Shown here: in pieces, positions 1-11,300 of the stretch
Position numbering within the stretch: the first letter of the stretch is position 1
Layout of the letters: every line of letters starts with the position of its first letter
NCBI GenBank assembly: GCA_910592205.1
Contig: CAJVPJ010000353.1
Coordinates: 1 to 27,423 of the forward strand
DNA from: Paraglomus occultum
Lineage: Eukaryota > Glomeromycota > Glomeromycetes > Paraglomerales > Paraglomeraceae
Reading direction: 5' to 3'
DNA: 27,423 nucleotides
Translations under genes and position numbers: made by a program
Notes under the pieces: generated by a model
Told to the model about the DNA's origin: nothing
Databases searched by the model: none
The model's input: the letters and a program-made list of their open reading frames with translations, nothing else

Positions 1-460
1 TGCACCACACGGGACTACATCGGAGTATTCCACATGTGGAGCAGAAGCCATAAAGAGAATAACAATGGTAAAAGCGTCTATCAGCAACCATGTAATAGTT
101 ATCGTCATTAGACTTGGTAAAGCCCTTTATGAGTCTGTTGCGACGATTAAGCCATTCGGAATATCGTTTAAAATTATTGTCATTGTTATCGTACTTGTGA
201 GTTGAAAGTGAATATATTCTATCAAACTCACTCAATAGTGTTGGTGTGCATTCTTCGCTACTTCCAAGTAATACTAGCGTTATCGTCTCATCATAAGGTT
301 TGTGAAAAGCAGCGCAGTAAACGTCGTTAATTTGAGTCGGCTTTACGTTGGTGATGTTCTCGTAAGGAATCCATTCACGTTTAGTGTATTTATCCACATA
401 ACTGGATTGGATCAAGTTGCCAATGGCTGGATTATTAGCAGTCTCTGATGCTGACGACAT
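1..460 (-). CDS. Kinase-like / zinc-ribbon protein, N-terminal part (runs off left edge)
   Basis: Reading the minus strand from the ATG at 458-460 gives an open frame of 153 codons up to the window edge with no stop. It begins M-S-S-A-S-E-T-A-N-N-P-A-I and continues through E-W-I-P-Y-E-N-I-T and L-V-L-L-G-S-S-E-E-C-T-P to G-F-C-S-T-C-G and S-P-V-W-C. The order looks like a degraded kinase N-lobe: an EWIPYE entry segment, a V-Y-C-A strand where the Gly-rich loop should end, L-V-L-L in place of the V-A-x-K lysine strand, and a G-F-T...Y-Y-M-V stretch like beta4-beta5. A zinc ribbon then starts (C-x2-C, later W-C). The Gly loop and the lysine are missing, so this unit should not bind ATP in the usual way. 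It is a close paralogue of the start of the locus at 24907 on the opposite strand. Family assignment is from memory of Glomeromycotina kinase-like proteins; the intact frame and the paralogy are seen directly. Confidence 0.75.
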   Translation of the reverse strand, partial: MSSASETANNPAIGNLIQSSYVDKYTKREWIPYENITNVKPTQINDVYCAAFHKPYDETITLVLLGSSEECTPTLLSEFDRIYSLSTHKYDNNDNNFKRYSEWLNRRNRLIKGFTKSNDDNYYMVADRRFYHCYSLYGFCSTCGILRCSPVWC

Positions 461-2095
461 AGTAACAGGTTCAATTAGAAACTTCCTTCCGACAAATGCT
501 TAACAACATTTGTGTTACATTACACATGTTTTGCTAATCTAAACTTGTACTACGTCTTTCAATAGGTTAAAGAACTTTTACAGTCTAATACTTCTCTTCA
601 TCATCATTCTTGTCATGTTAAGAACTCGTAACGAGATATTATTACTACGAAGGTATAATAATGTTTAATAGCATTATTGAAATCTGAAATTAATTTGCTA
701 ACCAGTTCGTTCCTCCCCGATGTTCTTCCTTACATTACCGTTAGTAAAACACGCTGCGTGGTCTTTAACTTACCGAACGACATCGAAACTAATCTGTGCG
801 CCGAACATTAAAATAAGACCAAAATTATTCATAGACATTATCGTATCGTTATCGTCAAGATAGAATGTCGAGCTTGAGCAAAGCGATAGCATTTTTCTTC
901 CAATCGGTTTAGCACAGCTAGAGGAAACCTCCGGAAGCCAATCTTGCATCTGTAACAGACAAAACAGTAAAAAACTGTATATAAAAAAACGCTAATTTAT
1001 TTTTATCCATCACCTTGTAGGATAACAACCAGCACTATTTGAAAGGGGAGTTATCCCGATACTTGGAGTCTTAATTGTGTGGATTGGACACGAATTAAAA
1101 AGATTGCAACGCAACGGATTAACTTAATAAGTAAATAAGTTATTGTAATGAGACTTTACTGTATTGACGTTCGTCATTACTACTTAGGAAACGAAAAATG
1201 ACGATACTAGTTTTAAATAAAATTCCCAATACAGAATTAAAATCTAAGTACTGAAGACCTTGTCCGTTGTCATAGCGCTGAGCCTTGTTTAAATCCCGCG
1301 GTGCTCGATTTTTTCACAACCTCAACAATATGATCTACACAATCTACGTAAAGTTTTCCAAAACTACTATCACACTTGAATTTAGTATGTCCAGATACCA
1401 TGAATTTAATTCGATACTTTCAAATACATATAAAATCAAATGGTAGCATTATTTTTATTCTGACCACCCGCGCGTTATTACAAGTAATTTTTAGATGGAA
1501 AAACATAAGATAATTGATACTGGAGTGTGTTCTCAAAGTACAATAGAACTAAGCACAAAGAGCAAATACCAAATTAGGAGCAGTTAAGGACTATCAGGCT
1601 GCCTTGCAAATCAACTTCTACAGATAATATCAAACAGAAAAAATTTTTGAAAAGTGATGATTGAAAGATACATTTATTAATTGCTGAGAGGGTTTCAAAG
1701 AACTGTGAATGTACTGTTTTTTTGTGCGGTACTGCTAGCAGTAAAATGTTGAGCCAATATACCCAGAGAAGGACCTTGAGATTTAGCTCTTTTCAATCAG
1801 AACCTTACTTTCCAACAAAATTCATGTGACAATTAGTGACGTTTAAACTACTACTACGATTTTATCCTCGCAACCTAAATATCGGTTTTGTATGCGTTTC
1901 TCCTGAATTATTTTTTAACTTTTAGTATTTTTACGATTTTTTTAACAGGATTAGACTAAAACTTATCTGTCAGGAGAATAACTATACTACGCACAAAGAA
2001 AGATACGAAAGATCACCTAAGCAAGATTGAGCCGTTGACAGGAGAATACGAATCGTTCAGCTATTACTATTGTTCTTTCTAACAAAGTATACTGT
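461..2095. other. Spacer, no gene recognised
   Basis: AT-rich sequence with many stops in all frames and no ORF long enough to support. It must hold the promoter of the minus-strand gene starting at 460. I see no tRNA, no strong tandem repeat and no terminal inverted repeats here. Confidence 0.5.
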
Positions 2096-2344
2096 TCACA
2101 GCCGAAATAAATATTTATCTTTTCTAATTAAGGAATAATTGTTGTCTGCTAAACTGTTATCGTCTTTTATAACTATTCGCGTTGTACTAGTGTCAAGAAT
2201 TTTGGACATAAACGGAAATCGTTGTGTAATGTGGGATATAAAAGGCAAATAAGGTACATTGGTAATTTTGACGTCCGTTACATTCGTGTGACCAAAATCA
2301 CCGCAGCTCTCAGGTGACTCTATAATATGGTGTGACATTCCCAA
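2096..2344 (-). CDS. Small hypothetical ORF divergent from the BTB-TLDc gene
   Basis: An 82-codon open frame from an ATG at 2342-2344 to a TGA at 2096-2098. It starts M-G-M-S-H-H-I-I-E-S-P-E-S-C-G-D-F-G. I recognise no domain, signal peptide or membrane segment. Its start lies only about 130 bp from the start of the divergent BTB-TLDc gene, so a shared promoter is possible. A length of 82 codons can occur by chance in this base composition, so it may not be a gene. Confidence 0.15.
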   Translation of the reverse strand: MGMSHHIIESPESCGDFGHTNVTDVKITNVPYLPFISHITQRFPFMSKILDTSTTRIVIKDDNSLADNNYSLIRKDKYLFRL

Positions 2345-2472
2345 ATAAAAATATAAACCCTACTATTTTTAACGCAAATATGATCTGCAAATGCCCATAT
2401 TTAGGCGTACCCAAGACCAATAAATTCCCACAAGCTGAATAAGGTGAACGCTGCCAGGCCCTTTTATATTAC

Positions 2473-4303
2473 ATGGAGTTTTTCGAGGGCCTTTCTAAGG
2501 ATTTTAACAGTCTTCTTAAAGAGTCAGACGATTATGATGTAATAATATACGCTGACAAAGATTCTAACGTGCAAAAATTCCATGCACATACCGTCATATT
2601 GCGAGCAAGGTCACGATATTTTCGGAGGGCCTTGTCAAGAGACTGGGCCAAGAAGGAAAATGGCGTATTCGTATTCAAGAAACCTAATATTACAGCTCAG
2701 GTTTTCGAAGTGGTCCTCAAGTGAGTATCTCTTGCACCCTTTCTTTGTCAAATTCAAATGCGTATGGCGTCTAAAAGCGGTTGGTTTTCGTTTATAGGTA
2801 TATATATGGTGGGACCGCAGACTTGCAGGAACAAAGTGGCAATGTGATTTTGAGTCTTTTGACTGCGTCTGACGAACTCAACCTCGGAGAATTGATCAAG
2901 TATACACAGGAACACCTGATTCACCAAAAGTTAAGCTGGTTACAGGAGAATTTGGTTCAAGTACTTCATACTGTTTCGTGCTTGGAGGATTGTAAGACAC
3001 TTCGGGAGTTTTGTTTAGAGATGATATGTCAAGATCCAAGGTTTTTGTTTCGTTCGGAAAACTTTTGCACTCTAGACGAATCTGTCCTGGTTCTTCTTCT
3101 TCAACGTGATGATCTTCAGATAGACGAGATTGAAGTCTGGGAGAACGTAATTAAATGGGGTCTCGCGCAGGATCCACCACTGGATAGCGATTTGTCAAGA
3201 TGGACGGATGACGATTTCAAGACTATGCAGTCAAGGTTAAGTCGGTGCATCTCCTTGATACGATACTTTCAGATATCACCAGCAGACTTTTGTGATCGAG
3301 TGAGGCCTTATGCCAAAATCCTTCCAGAGGACTTGCACGAGGACATTTTGCGTTTCCATTTGAAATCTAGTCAGCAAGTGAGGTCTGTCATACTGCCTGC
3401 GAGGATTCAAGGAATTGATTCAAATATCATAAAACCTAGACATGCGGCTTTGATCGCATGTTGGATTGATCGCAAAGAAGGCAATAGTTCGACTTGTGAG
3501 AGAATTCGATATGAATTCAAATTACTTCTAAGAGGATCGCGAGATGGGTTTACAGCCGCGGCGTTCCATAATCGATGCGACAATCAAGTGCCTACTCTCA
3601 TACTCATGAAAATACAAAACACTGGTGAAATAATTGGCGGTTACAATCCTACTAGTTGGAGACGTACGTCTATGAACTCTGATTCTGGATACTTTCAATC
3701 GACGCCATGGGGTCACCATCAAAGAAAAAGTGCGTTGAGTTTTGCTCGTTACTCTCAATACGAGCTTGGACCCTTTCAGACGACCAGTGAAAGTTTTATA
3801 TTTAGTTTAGGAGACGGGAAAAAAGTAGAAGACTTTGTCCTAAGCCGTATTACACGTGAGAATATGTGTAGCGCAGTTTATTCGTCACCTCGACTTGGAC
3901 CCTGTTTTGGGCGTGGCGATTTGAAGATGACTGACGTAAGTAGATTTGTCGTTTAATGTAACGTTATCTATCAGTTGGCTGTATTGGTATTCATGGATTT
4001 GATATTTGTATTTAGCACTTTAATGCTCCAGGCAAATGTTCCTGCGAATGGAGAGATTATGAAAGAGAAATTACTGACTCTGAAGTATTCGCTGTCGAGG
4101 AGTATGAAGTATTTCACATAACAGACAGAGGGTCGTTGTCATCTTCCGTGTTATCCGACGAGTCGCATGAACTGTCCGAGGATAAAACGCCAATCATGAC
4201 ATCAAGTAATCATACGCTCGCCTCAACATCCTCCGCGCAGCCATCGGTGCCATCGATGCAGAACAGGACTCCTGATTTCACCACCTATCATACTGGCTGG
4301 TAA
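2473..4303 (+). CDS. BTB-BACK-TLDc domain protein (3 exons, 557 aa)
   Basis: Exons are 2473-2720, 2798-3935 and 4016-4303. Intron 1 (2721-2797, GTGAGT...TATAG) joins L-K to Y-I-Y-G-G. Intron 2 (3936-4015, GTAAGT...TTTAG) joins K-M-T-D to H-F-N-A-P-G-K-C. The joined frame is 557 codons plus TAA at 4301-4303. Domains: BTB/POZ about residues 20-95 (D-Y-D-V-I-I-Y then F-H-A-H-T-V-I-L-R-A-R-S-R-Y-F); BACK-like helices about 100-220; TLDc about 260-480, with F-K-L-L-L-R-G-S-R-D-G-F and I-I-G-G-Y-N-P. The tail from about 490 is acidic and Ser-rich, hence probably disordered. BTB proteins usually dimerise and many act as Cullin-3 adaptors; TLDc domains are linked to oxidative-stress resistance and V-ATPase regulation. 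The architecture is common and amplified in Glomeromycotina (from memory). The substrate cannot be told from sequence. The stop codon overlaps a donor-like GGTAAGA, so an extra 3' exon is conceivable. Confidence 0.9.
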
Positions 4304-5742
4304 GAAGAAAAAGGACACGTTAATCATAGAGAATTAACTATACGTGCTGGCTTGAATGCGTTGGTCTAATCTGACAGACTATTATTTGGCACTTTAATAG
4401 GGGCGATTTTACTACCGAATGGTTGGGATAATTGGAATGAGATTTACTACAACGGGCATGAATGCTAATGAGTTAGTAGATGGCTTAAAAGGCAGTATAG
4501 TTCATCATTTGTTGAGGGGACGCTAACCAATCGAGGAGGAGGAGAGGGTTGAATGCGCATTCGCTTAATGAAACTGAATGATTACGAGTCCTGTTTGTCG
4601 ACGGTTTAGAACTAGCTATAAGGCTTCGAATGCGCTCAAGTCAATTGCGAAGAAGCAGACTGGCGCTGTCGGTAGTCAGCAGTTAGCAAGTTGTGTCGGT
4701 ATCACAACCAAACTATGCCGAAGTATTTTCTGTGTCTACATCGAGTGCGTATATAGTGTACGCGTTATGTTAATTTAAGATCTTAATGCAAAGAAATAAA
4801 CTCGTTATAATTGCACGATAATTCATTGATTATACTTTTATTTTGTAGCGTATCCCAACAGATACCAAAGGTAAACTGGAATATATGGTACATGTCTGTT
4901 ATTAATTGGTCCTGTAAACATCAGGTCTTTGGTTCAAATGTCTACTAGTAGAGCGAGACAATTTTTTGTCTCTATAATCTCACTCTGCTCGTACGATATG
5001 TTGTTGATAACAATTTTTGAACCAGACAGTAAAAAGTCTTCCGTAGACCCGGCGTCAGAGCTGCGACGATCGCAGGACAGATATGGGACTGACACATATA
5101 TGAACCTGATGAAGAAATGAGCAATGAAATAATGGCCTAACTTTTAAGAGCGCTTTTGGTTTTTAGATGTTACAAACAATGCATGGATAATTCTAGGTTG
5201 AGTCGTTATGACGAAGAGTAGCAAGTCATGTATGGACATTGTCGATTGGGAGGAAAGTTGAGTTCAAAAAAAGCCCAGTTTCACGCTATCATTATATTTA
5301 GTTTCCGAACAGCTTGAATATTTTGCATGCCTTCCGAGAGCGTGAAATAGATACTATTTGACACAAGTATATTTTCAGTAACTATAGGATGAATCTACCA
5401 GATCACCAGATACCAAAGCACACGTTTGTCCATTACAAGATGGTGAAAAGAAAACGAAACGCACAAATTAATTAAACGTTGTCTTCATTAGACTCGTCAC
5501 AACAATCGTGTACTCTAATAATGTTCCGCTGTCCATAAAACTTATTGCAGACAATAATGAAAGGGAGCCGATTTTTAAGTCAACAGCTTCCCACCATGAT
5601 GGTTGAGTAGTTTCGTGTTTGTCAAAAATGTCCCCGATCAGCTTTATGACCCTCATTAGCGAGTTAGAATGCATAGATAGAATATCAAGGAATCATTGTA
5701 ACCCTTTTTGATTGGAATTCACTCAAAAAGCCTATTTGCTTC

Positions 5743-6192
5743 ATGAATATCGAATGGCGATTTCACGATCCTCGCTTGTACTATACTTGCATGTCTCTAA
5801 AAAATAACCAGAAAAGTTATGAAAGTACTTTGCAATTACTTCTGGAATGTCATTCTAAGAATAACAATCAACTTTTAGTATCAAAGCAGTTTGGCATGGA
5901 CCAGACAAGTGTCTTGTCGCTAAATGACCCCGACGGCCATAGGACAAATTGTCCACAGAAAAAAGTATTTACGTGGCTTCACGTAATTCCAGTTACTCTG
6001 GTCTTAATTTCATGCAACATGAAAGATGTTACACTTTACGTCATAAAGTCGTTGCTTTGCATCCCAGTCGTTAAACAATGCAGTACTCTAGTAACTTTCT
6101 TACTCTTTCTTTCACATGATAAGTGCCCTACGGTTAATGATAAAAACGTAGCAATATGTTTATTGGTTAAGCGTCACTTTTACTATTTATGA
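5743..6192 (+). CDS. Hypothetical ORF, 149 codons, possibly chance
   Basis: An open frame from ATG to TGA with an unremarkable N-terminal half (M-N-I-E-W-R-F-H-D-P) and a hydrophobic stretch around residues 80-125 (H-V-I-P-V-T-L-V-L-I-S then S-L-L-C-I-P-V-V). I recognise no family. No intron signals or neighbouring exons support it. It is the longest open frame in a 4-kb spacer, which is the only reason to list it. Confidence 0.15.
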   Translation: MNIEWRFHDPRLYYTCMSLKNNQKSYESTLQLLLECHSKNNNQLLVSKQFGMDQTSVLSLNDPDGHRTNCPQKKVFTWLHVIPVTLVLISCNMKDVTLYVIKSLLCIPVVKQCSTLVTFLLFLSHDKCPTVNDKNVAICLLVKRHFYYL

Positions 6193-7335
6193 GCATCGCG
6201 ATAAATACATACTAATTGATCCATGATAATACATGCTTTCCATCCTCGCGGTTGTTACTGGTTTTTAAAATTCGCTGGAATTGGTGAGGCAACCATTGCA
6301 CGAGCGGTCGCTGTATATAATGATGCCTTGGAAAAGTCTTGTTTCCCGACAAGTTTACATCACTACTTCAGTTAAATGTTACACTAATAAATATTTTTAT
6401 CCAATCGCTGGCTTTTAATGTAATTGACGTTCGACTCTCTTTATTATAGTTGAACTGCAGGATCTACGCGTATTCAAAGTGTACGCACAAAGAACCAAAT
6501 CTGGCCGTTCCAATCGTAGTAATAATTGCACAAAGATACGATAAACGTAAGCATTGTAAATATTTGTGTGCATATCAAAGTTTGTATGACAAATTCATTT
6601 TTTTTCCAACTTGACGCTTGACAGACATTCTGTATGCTTGAAACGTTTGGGGGTAATCAGTACATACTGTTATCAGTATCCATTACTATGTGAGGCGATT
6701 GCTGATCAGATTGCAAACATGGGGTAATGTTAATGCTAAAATACTTTGGCTTTCGCTATGGAATGTCTCGTCAGGCTTGGAAGGGATTAAAGGGATTAAC
6801 GTCTTCTTTCAGATTGGGGTTGTTTATGCGATACGTGACAACCGATGACAGTAACAACGGGTATGTATTGGATAATCATCCATACAGGATGAAGAAGTAG
6901 GGGTGGACGTTATTATCACCCAATGCCCATTAGTGCTGCATGTTCATTGTCATCACATAGTGTCACAATCTCACAATGTTGTTGGACGTATTACAAGGTT
7001 TTCTTATGGCTGACTTTTGCCTTTCTGTTACAATGTCAGGACACTTATTGTTTGAAATCAATGAGAAGCAACCGTGTCCCCTGCGCAGTCTGTATGGTCA
7101 GAGTTACAACACACATTTTTCTGTAATAATGCATATTGTATTCTATTGTCTGCCTATTAGTAGCTATCTATGATTTAAAATAACATAATAATAACCTTTT
7201 CTGTAATCGAATTCATAATTCGCTAAAAATGTATCGTCATCACTTGACATACTTTGCCATACATGTACGTTTGGGATGACACTGATGATTCCATATTAGA
7301 CTAATACTAAAGGATCTCACGATAAGATAATCGTG

Positions 7336-7354
7336 TTTATTGTTGTTGTTATCA

Positions 7355-7385
<31 letters not shown>

Positions 7386-7388
7386 TAC
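7336..7388. repeat. TTG/TTA/TCA trinucleotide microsatellite
   Basis: Runs of TTG (three units), then an ATT/ATC array interrupted by ATC, visible directly. It generates a spurious poly-Leu ORF on the plus strand. Confidence 0.85.
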
Positions 7389-7666
7389 AATTATGGATAT
7401 TTGAAATAGTTCATGTCGATAATCAGGAATTTTATCTCAGTAATGCAACCAATGATTTTTCAGTAATGAGATCACATGCAGCAAATTTCCGTTTTAAGTT
7501 TATTGTTTATTTTACAAATTGCAATGTAAGGCAGTTACCATACTACTCTCCCCCCCCTTATCGTAAAGTTTTGATGTCCCGAGACAATACGATATGGTTA
7601 AGTTAGTGATAGAATTCTCTTTGTAATAAGATGTATAAATATGTGTGTAATTGTGACATTATATAA

Positions 7667-7736
7667 GTATGTATTAATGGATGTATTAAGGTATGTATTA
7701 TGTATGTATTAATATATGTACGTATTAGTATGTATT
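7667..7736. repeat. Degenerate GTATGTATTA-type repeat
   Basis: About seven imperfect copies of a unit close to GTATGTATTA, with spacing varying by a few bases. Purine/pyrimidine alternation is strong. No coding function is seen. Confidence 0.7.
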
Positions 7737-8294
7737 GTGGAGAGACATCGAGTGTCTTCACCTGGTAAAATACGTATTGCATTATTGAGCCCACCATGAA
7801 AAGCTAGCTTGCTTCAAAGTAATCATTTATTCCTTAAGTGATTAAAGCAGGGTTTATTTTTTACCGAGACCAAACAACCCCTGTCTCTAATTTACTAATA
7901 TTAGGTAATGATATTCCCGCCTTACTAGGCGCAAAACAACATCACGAGGAAATTTATTACGATTCCCGCGAAAAGGCGTGTGTGATTCGATAACAATCTT
8001 TTTTCGTTCTTTCATACAAATCCAGTGTGAGACTACTCTCTTCAGGATTAAAATTAACTCAAAACGAGTGAAAGTTTGTAAATACTTATAAACCAATATC
8101 TACCGTTGCTCCCCGCGTTATCCCCTCCCTGTAAATTCCATTATTATTTACGAATTCTTTTTAACCAGGGTATCTATCGTCTCATGCAATATTAATAAAA
8201 AAAAAAAGTGTTGCTAGATTACTGAAAATATCCACATTATTGTTTGTTACCTATATTTCCTGCTTTCTTTCTTGAGCGGTGGGAAAGACTTTCA

Positions 8295-8306
8295 CCCCCC
8301 CCCCCC
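8295..8306. repeat. Poly-C tract (12 C) in the kinase 5' leader
   Basis: Twelve consecutive C residues inside a CT-rich stretch about 70 bp upstream of the kinase start codon. It probably lies in the core promoter or 5' UTR. Length is likely variable and prone to sequencing error. Confidence 0.7.
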
Positions 8307-8376
8307 ACCTCTCACCTCCGTTTTGCTGACCAAAAAAGCTAAGCATACCAAACTGTATCGCTAAAACCGCAAGAGT

Positions 8377-11300
8377 ATGCCTTCGACAGAAACTACGCTG
8401 TCGACAAAGTCTTCCACCAGAGACAATAAACACCTTCAGGACAATCTATTAAAGGACCTGCCACCAACGCCAACGGAGGCAAACAATAGTCCGAAAGTGT
8501 TTGTCACTCAAACCAAGTATTACAAAGAAAGAACGTTGCACGGGAACACAGATATTATGGGACTTAACGGCTCCATCTCTCGCGACAACGAACCACAAAG
8601 TCAAACAAGTAACGGTTTGGTAGTTGGTAATATTAGTAGGGCTGGATCGGACGCTAGCGAGGGCATACAACGGGCTAGGCACAACGGTCCCACACCACAG
8701 CTTACCTACAACGTTTCTGTTGACGAAGAACATTGTGTTATGAATACTGATACTATAATGGGCAGAGAGGCTAAACAACAATCGCAACAGTTATCGTCTT
8801 CGTCAGTCGAACCCCAGCCGCCACCACAATTGTCACGACGAAATACTACTTCATCAGCAGAGGCATCAGCACGAAAACAAGAAGAACAGCAACGACAACT
8901 TCAGCAACAGCAACGACTGCTTCAACAACAGCAACAGCAACAGCACCAGCAGCAGCAACACCAACACCAACAGCAACGACAACAACTACAACAGCAGCAG
9001 CAGCAGCAACTACAACTACAGCAGCAACAAAAGCAGCAGCAACTACAACTGCAAAAGCAACAGCAACAACTACAACTGCAGCAGCAACAAAAGCAGCAGC
9101 AACTACAACAGCAAAAGCAACAGCAACAGCAGCAGCAGCAGCAACAACTTCGACATCATCGACGTACAAGTAGCATTGGTAATCCGTTACCAGGAGCAGT
9201 AATATTTGCTGATGATGTACCGGAAACGAGAGACCACAATGGAAAGGTTAAGCCAAAGAAAGTCTTGGGTCCATATGTTCTTACAAAGACACTTGGTGCT
9301 GGAAGTATGGGTAAAGTGAAATTGGCTGTACACGAACATACCGGTGAAAAAGTGAGTCTTTAAAAAGCTGCATACAAAATCTCACGCTTCCTAATTGTTC
9401 AATGGGATATATTGTTAATGTTTATTTGCTTAATGAGTCATTGTGAATAATATCAATCTTATTCATATTTACTCTTATAGTTAGCTGTGAAAATTATTCC
9501 ACGAGTTCAACCTGGTGATAGAGACAACAAAGAAAATGATTCATCTAATAAGGATGACAACAAGGAAACACGTACTATCCGTGAAGCTGCTATAATGCTT
9601 CTTCTGCATCACCCGTATATAGTGCAGTTGAAGGAAGTAATAGTGTTGCCTCATCATTATTATATGTTCTTTGAGTATGTTAATGGTGGGCAGATGCTGG
9701 ATTATATTATTAGTCATGGAAAACTAAAAGAGAAGCAGGCAAGAAAGTTTGCAAGACAAATTGTGAGCGCATTAGGTTAGTGTTGGTTTTACGCACGTTT
9801 GTATGAATCAGATTTTTCCTTGTTTGAAACTGTTTAATAACTTTTTTTGGGGGTCTGTCTCAGACTATTGTCACCGCAACTCGATCGTACATCGTGGTAA
9901 GTACATTTGCTATTACTGGGCTAGCGGTCCGCATTTCCGCAACAAACGAGATCTAACTTTGGTTTCTAATTCAAATATAAAGACTTAAAGATTGAGAACA
10001 TTCTCATCTCTAAATCAGGATCAATAAAAATAATCGATTTCGGATTATCCAATCTATACTCGCCGCGCTCACATTTATCGACGTTTTGCGGTTCTTTATA
10101 CTTTGCTGCGCCTGAATTGTTAAATGCAAAAGTCTATACAGGACCTGAAGTGGATGTGTGGAGTTTTGGCATTGTATTATTTGTTCTCGTATGTGGAAGA
10201 GTGCCCTTTGATGACCAGAGTATGCCTGCATTACACGCAAAAATAAAGAGAGGCGTTGTGGAATATCCGCCTTGGCTTAGTAGTGGTGAGACTTGTTTTC
10301 TTTTCTGATAATACAGAGGTAGTGTCGCATTATGGTGTATAATATATATGGATTAGGCGAATACTATTTACTTAATACGGGATTTTATATGACATGCTAT
10401 TATATTCCTACTTTTTTCATACAGAATGCAAAAGTTTACTATCACGAATGCTCGTCACCGACCCAATGAAACGAGCTTCTCTTTCGGAAGTAATGAATCA
10501 CCAGTGGATGAATAAGGGCTGCGATGGTCCACCGGAGAATTACCTGCCGCAGAGGATGCCTCTCACAATGCCGCTCGACATTGATGTAATTAGAGGCATG
10601 TCCGGGTTCGAGTTTGGTACCGAACAAGACATCAAAAACCAACTAGAAGCAATTATCCGCAGTGATTCGTACCAGAGTTCGATCAAAGCTCAGTTTTACA
10701 GACATACCAGTGCTTCCGAAGAAGTCAAAAGACGAAACATAGGGTTCGGAACTAATAGAACATTCGGATTTGGGAGTAGCGATAGATTAATCACCGCCGA
10801 TCCAACACAAGCCGTCCATCCACTTATCTCAATATATTATCTCGTAAGAGAAAAGATGGATCGAGAACGTCTAAAGTCACAGGGAAATACGGCAAAATTT
10901 GGTTCATCAAGTTCCCTCGAAATACCCAGCATATACACATCTTCCATTGTTCCCCCAGACCCATCCCATATCAACAACAACAGCTACGAAACAAACATAC
11001 GCGATCCAAACATGGCCCAACTCCATGCATCTTCATCTGTCGTCCGTCGGGCAACCGTACCGTCGGGAACAAGACCTCGATCAAGAACAAACGGTGAGAC
11101 TGAACTAAACGCAATTATTACGACTTCACCTGTTGCTGACGAAAAGAGAATCCCAGAGGAACTTCTTGACGAAACGACTGGTGAGTTGAGTTATGGAAGA
11201 AAGAGTAGTAATGAACAGTCACCTGTACAAAGTACGACCGGAGGACTAATGCGACGCTTGAGTTTAGCGGTTATCGGTTACACGCGTGAGACGTTGTCAC

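Larger units (their letters stand above)
4304..8376. other. 4-kb spacer with microsatellites and weak ORFs
   Basis: No gene is convincingly supported. An AATAAA at 4795-4800 could be a distant polyadenylation signal for the BTB-TLDc gene. The longest ORF (5743-6192, plus) is listed separately at low confidence. Others (4578-4778, 4929-5120, 6923-7173, 7340-7606 plus; 5468-5674, 7603-7797, 7887-8096 minus) are short, lack recognisable domains and look like chance. The last 150 bp before 8377 are pyrimidine-rich, as expected for the 5' leader of the kinase gene. Confidence 0.5.

Noticed and set aside
3528-3758. A 76-codon minus-strand frame inside the BTB-TLDc gene
   Set aside because: Antisense shadow of exon 2, which has clear TLDc homology on the plus strand.
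7603-7797. Minus-strand frame with repeated T-Y-I-H-T
   Set aside because: Translation of the GTATGTATTA repeat, not a protein.
8846-9169. A 107-codon minus-strand frame rich in Val and Ala
   Set aside because: It is the antisense reading of the CAA/CAG tract in the kinase gene; repeats of that kind are open in several frames.
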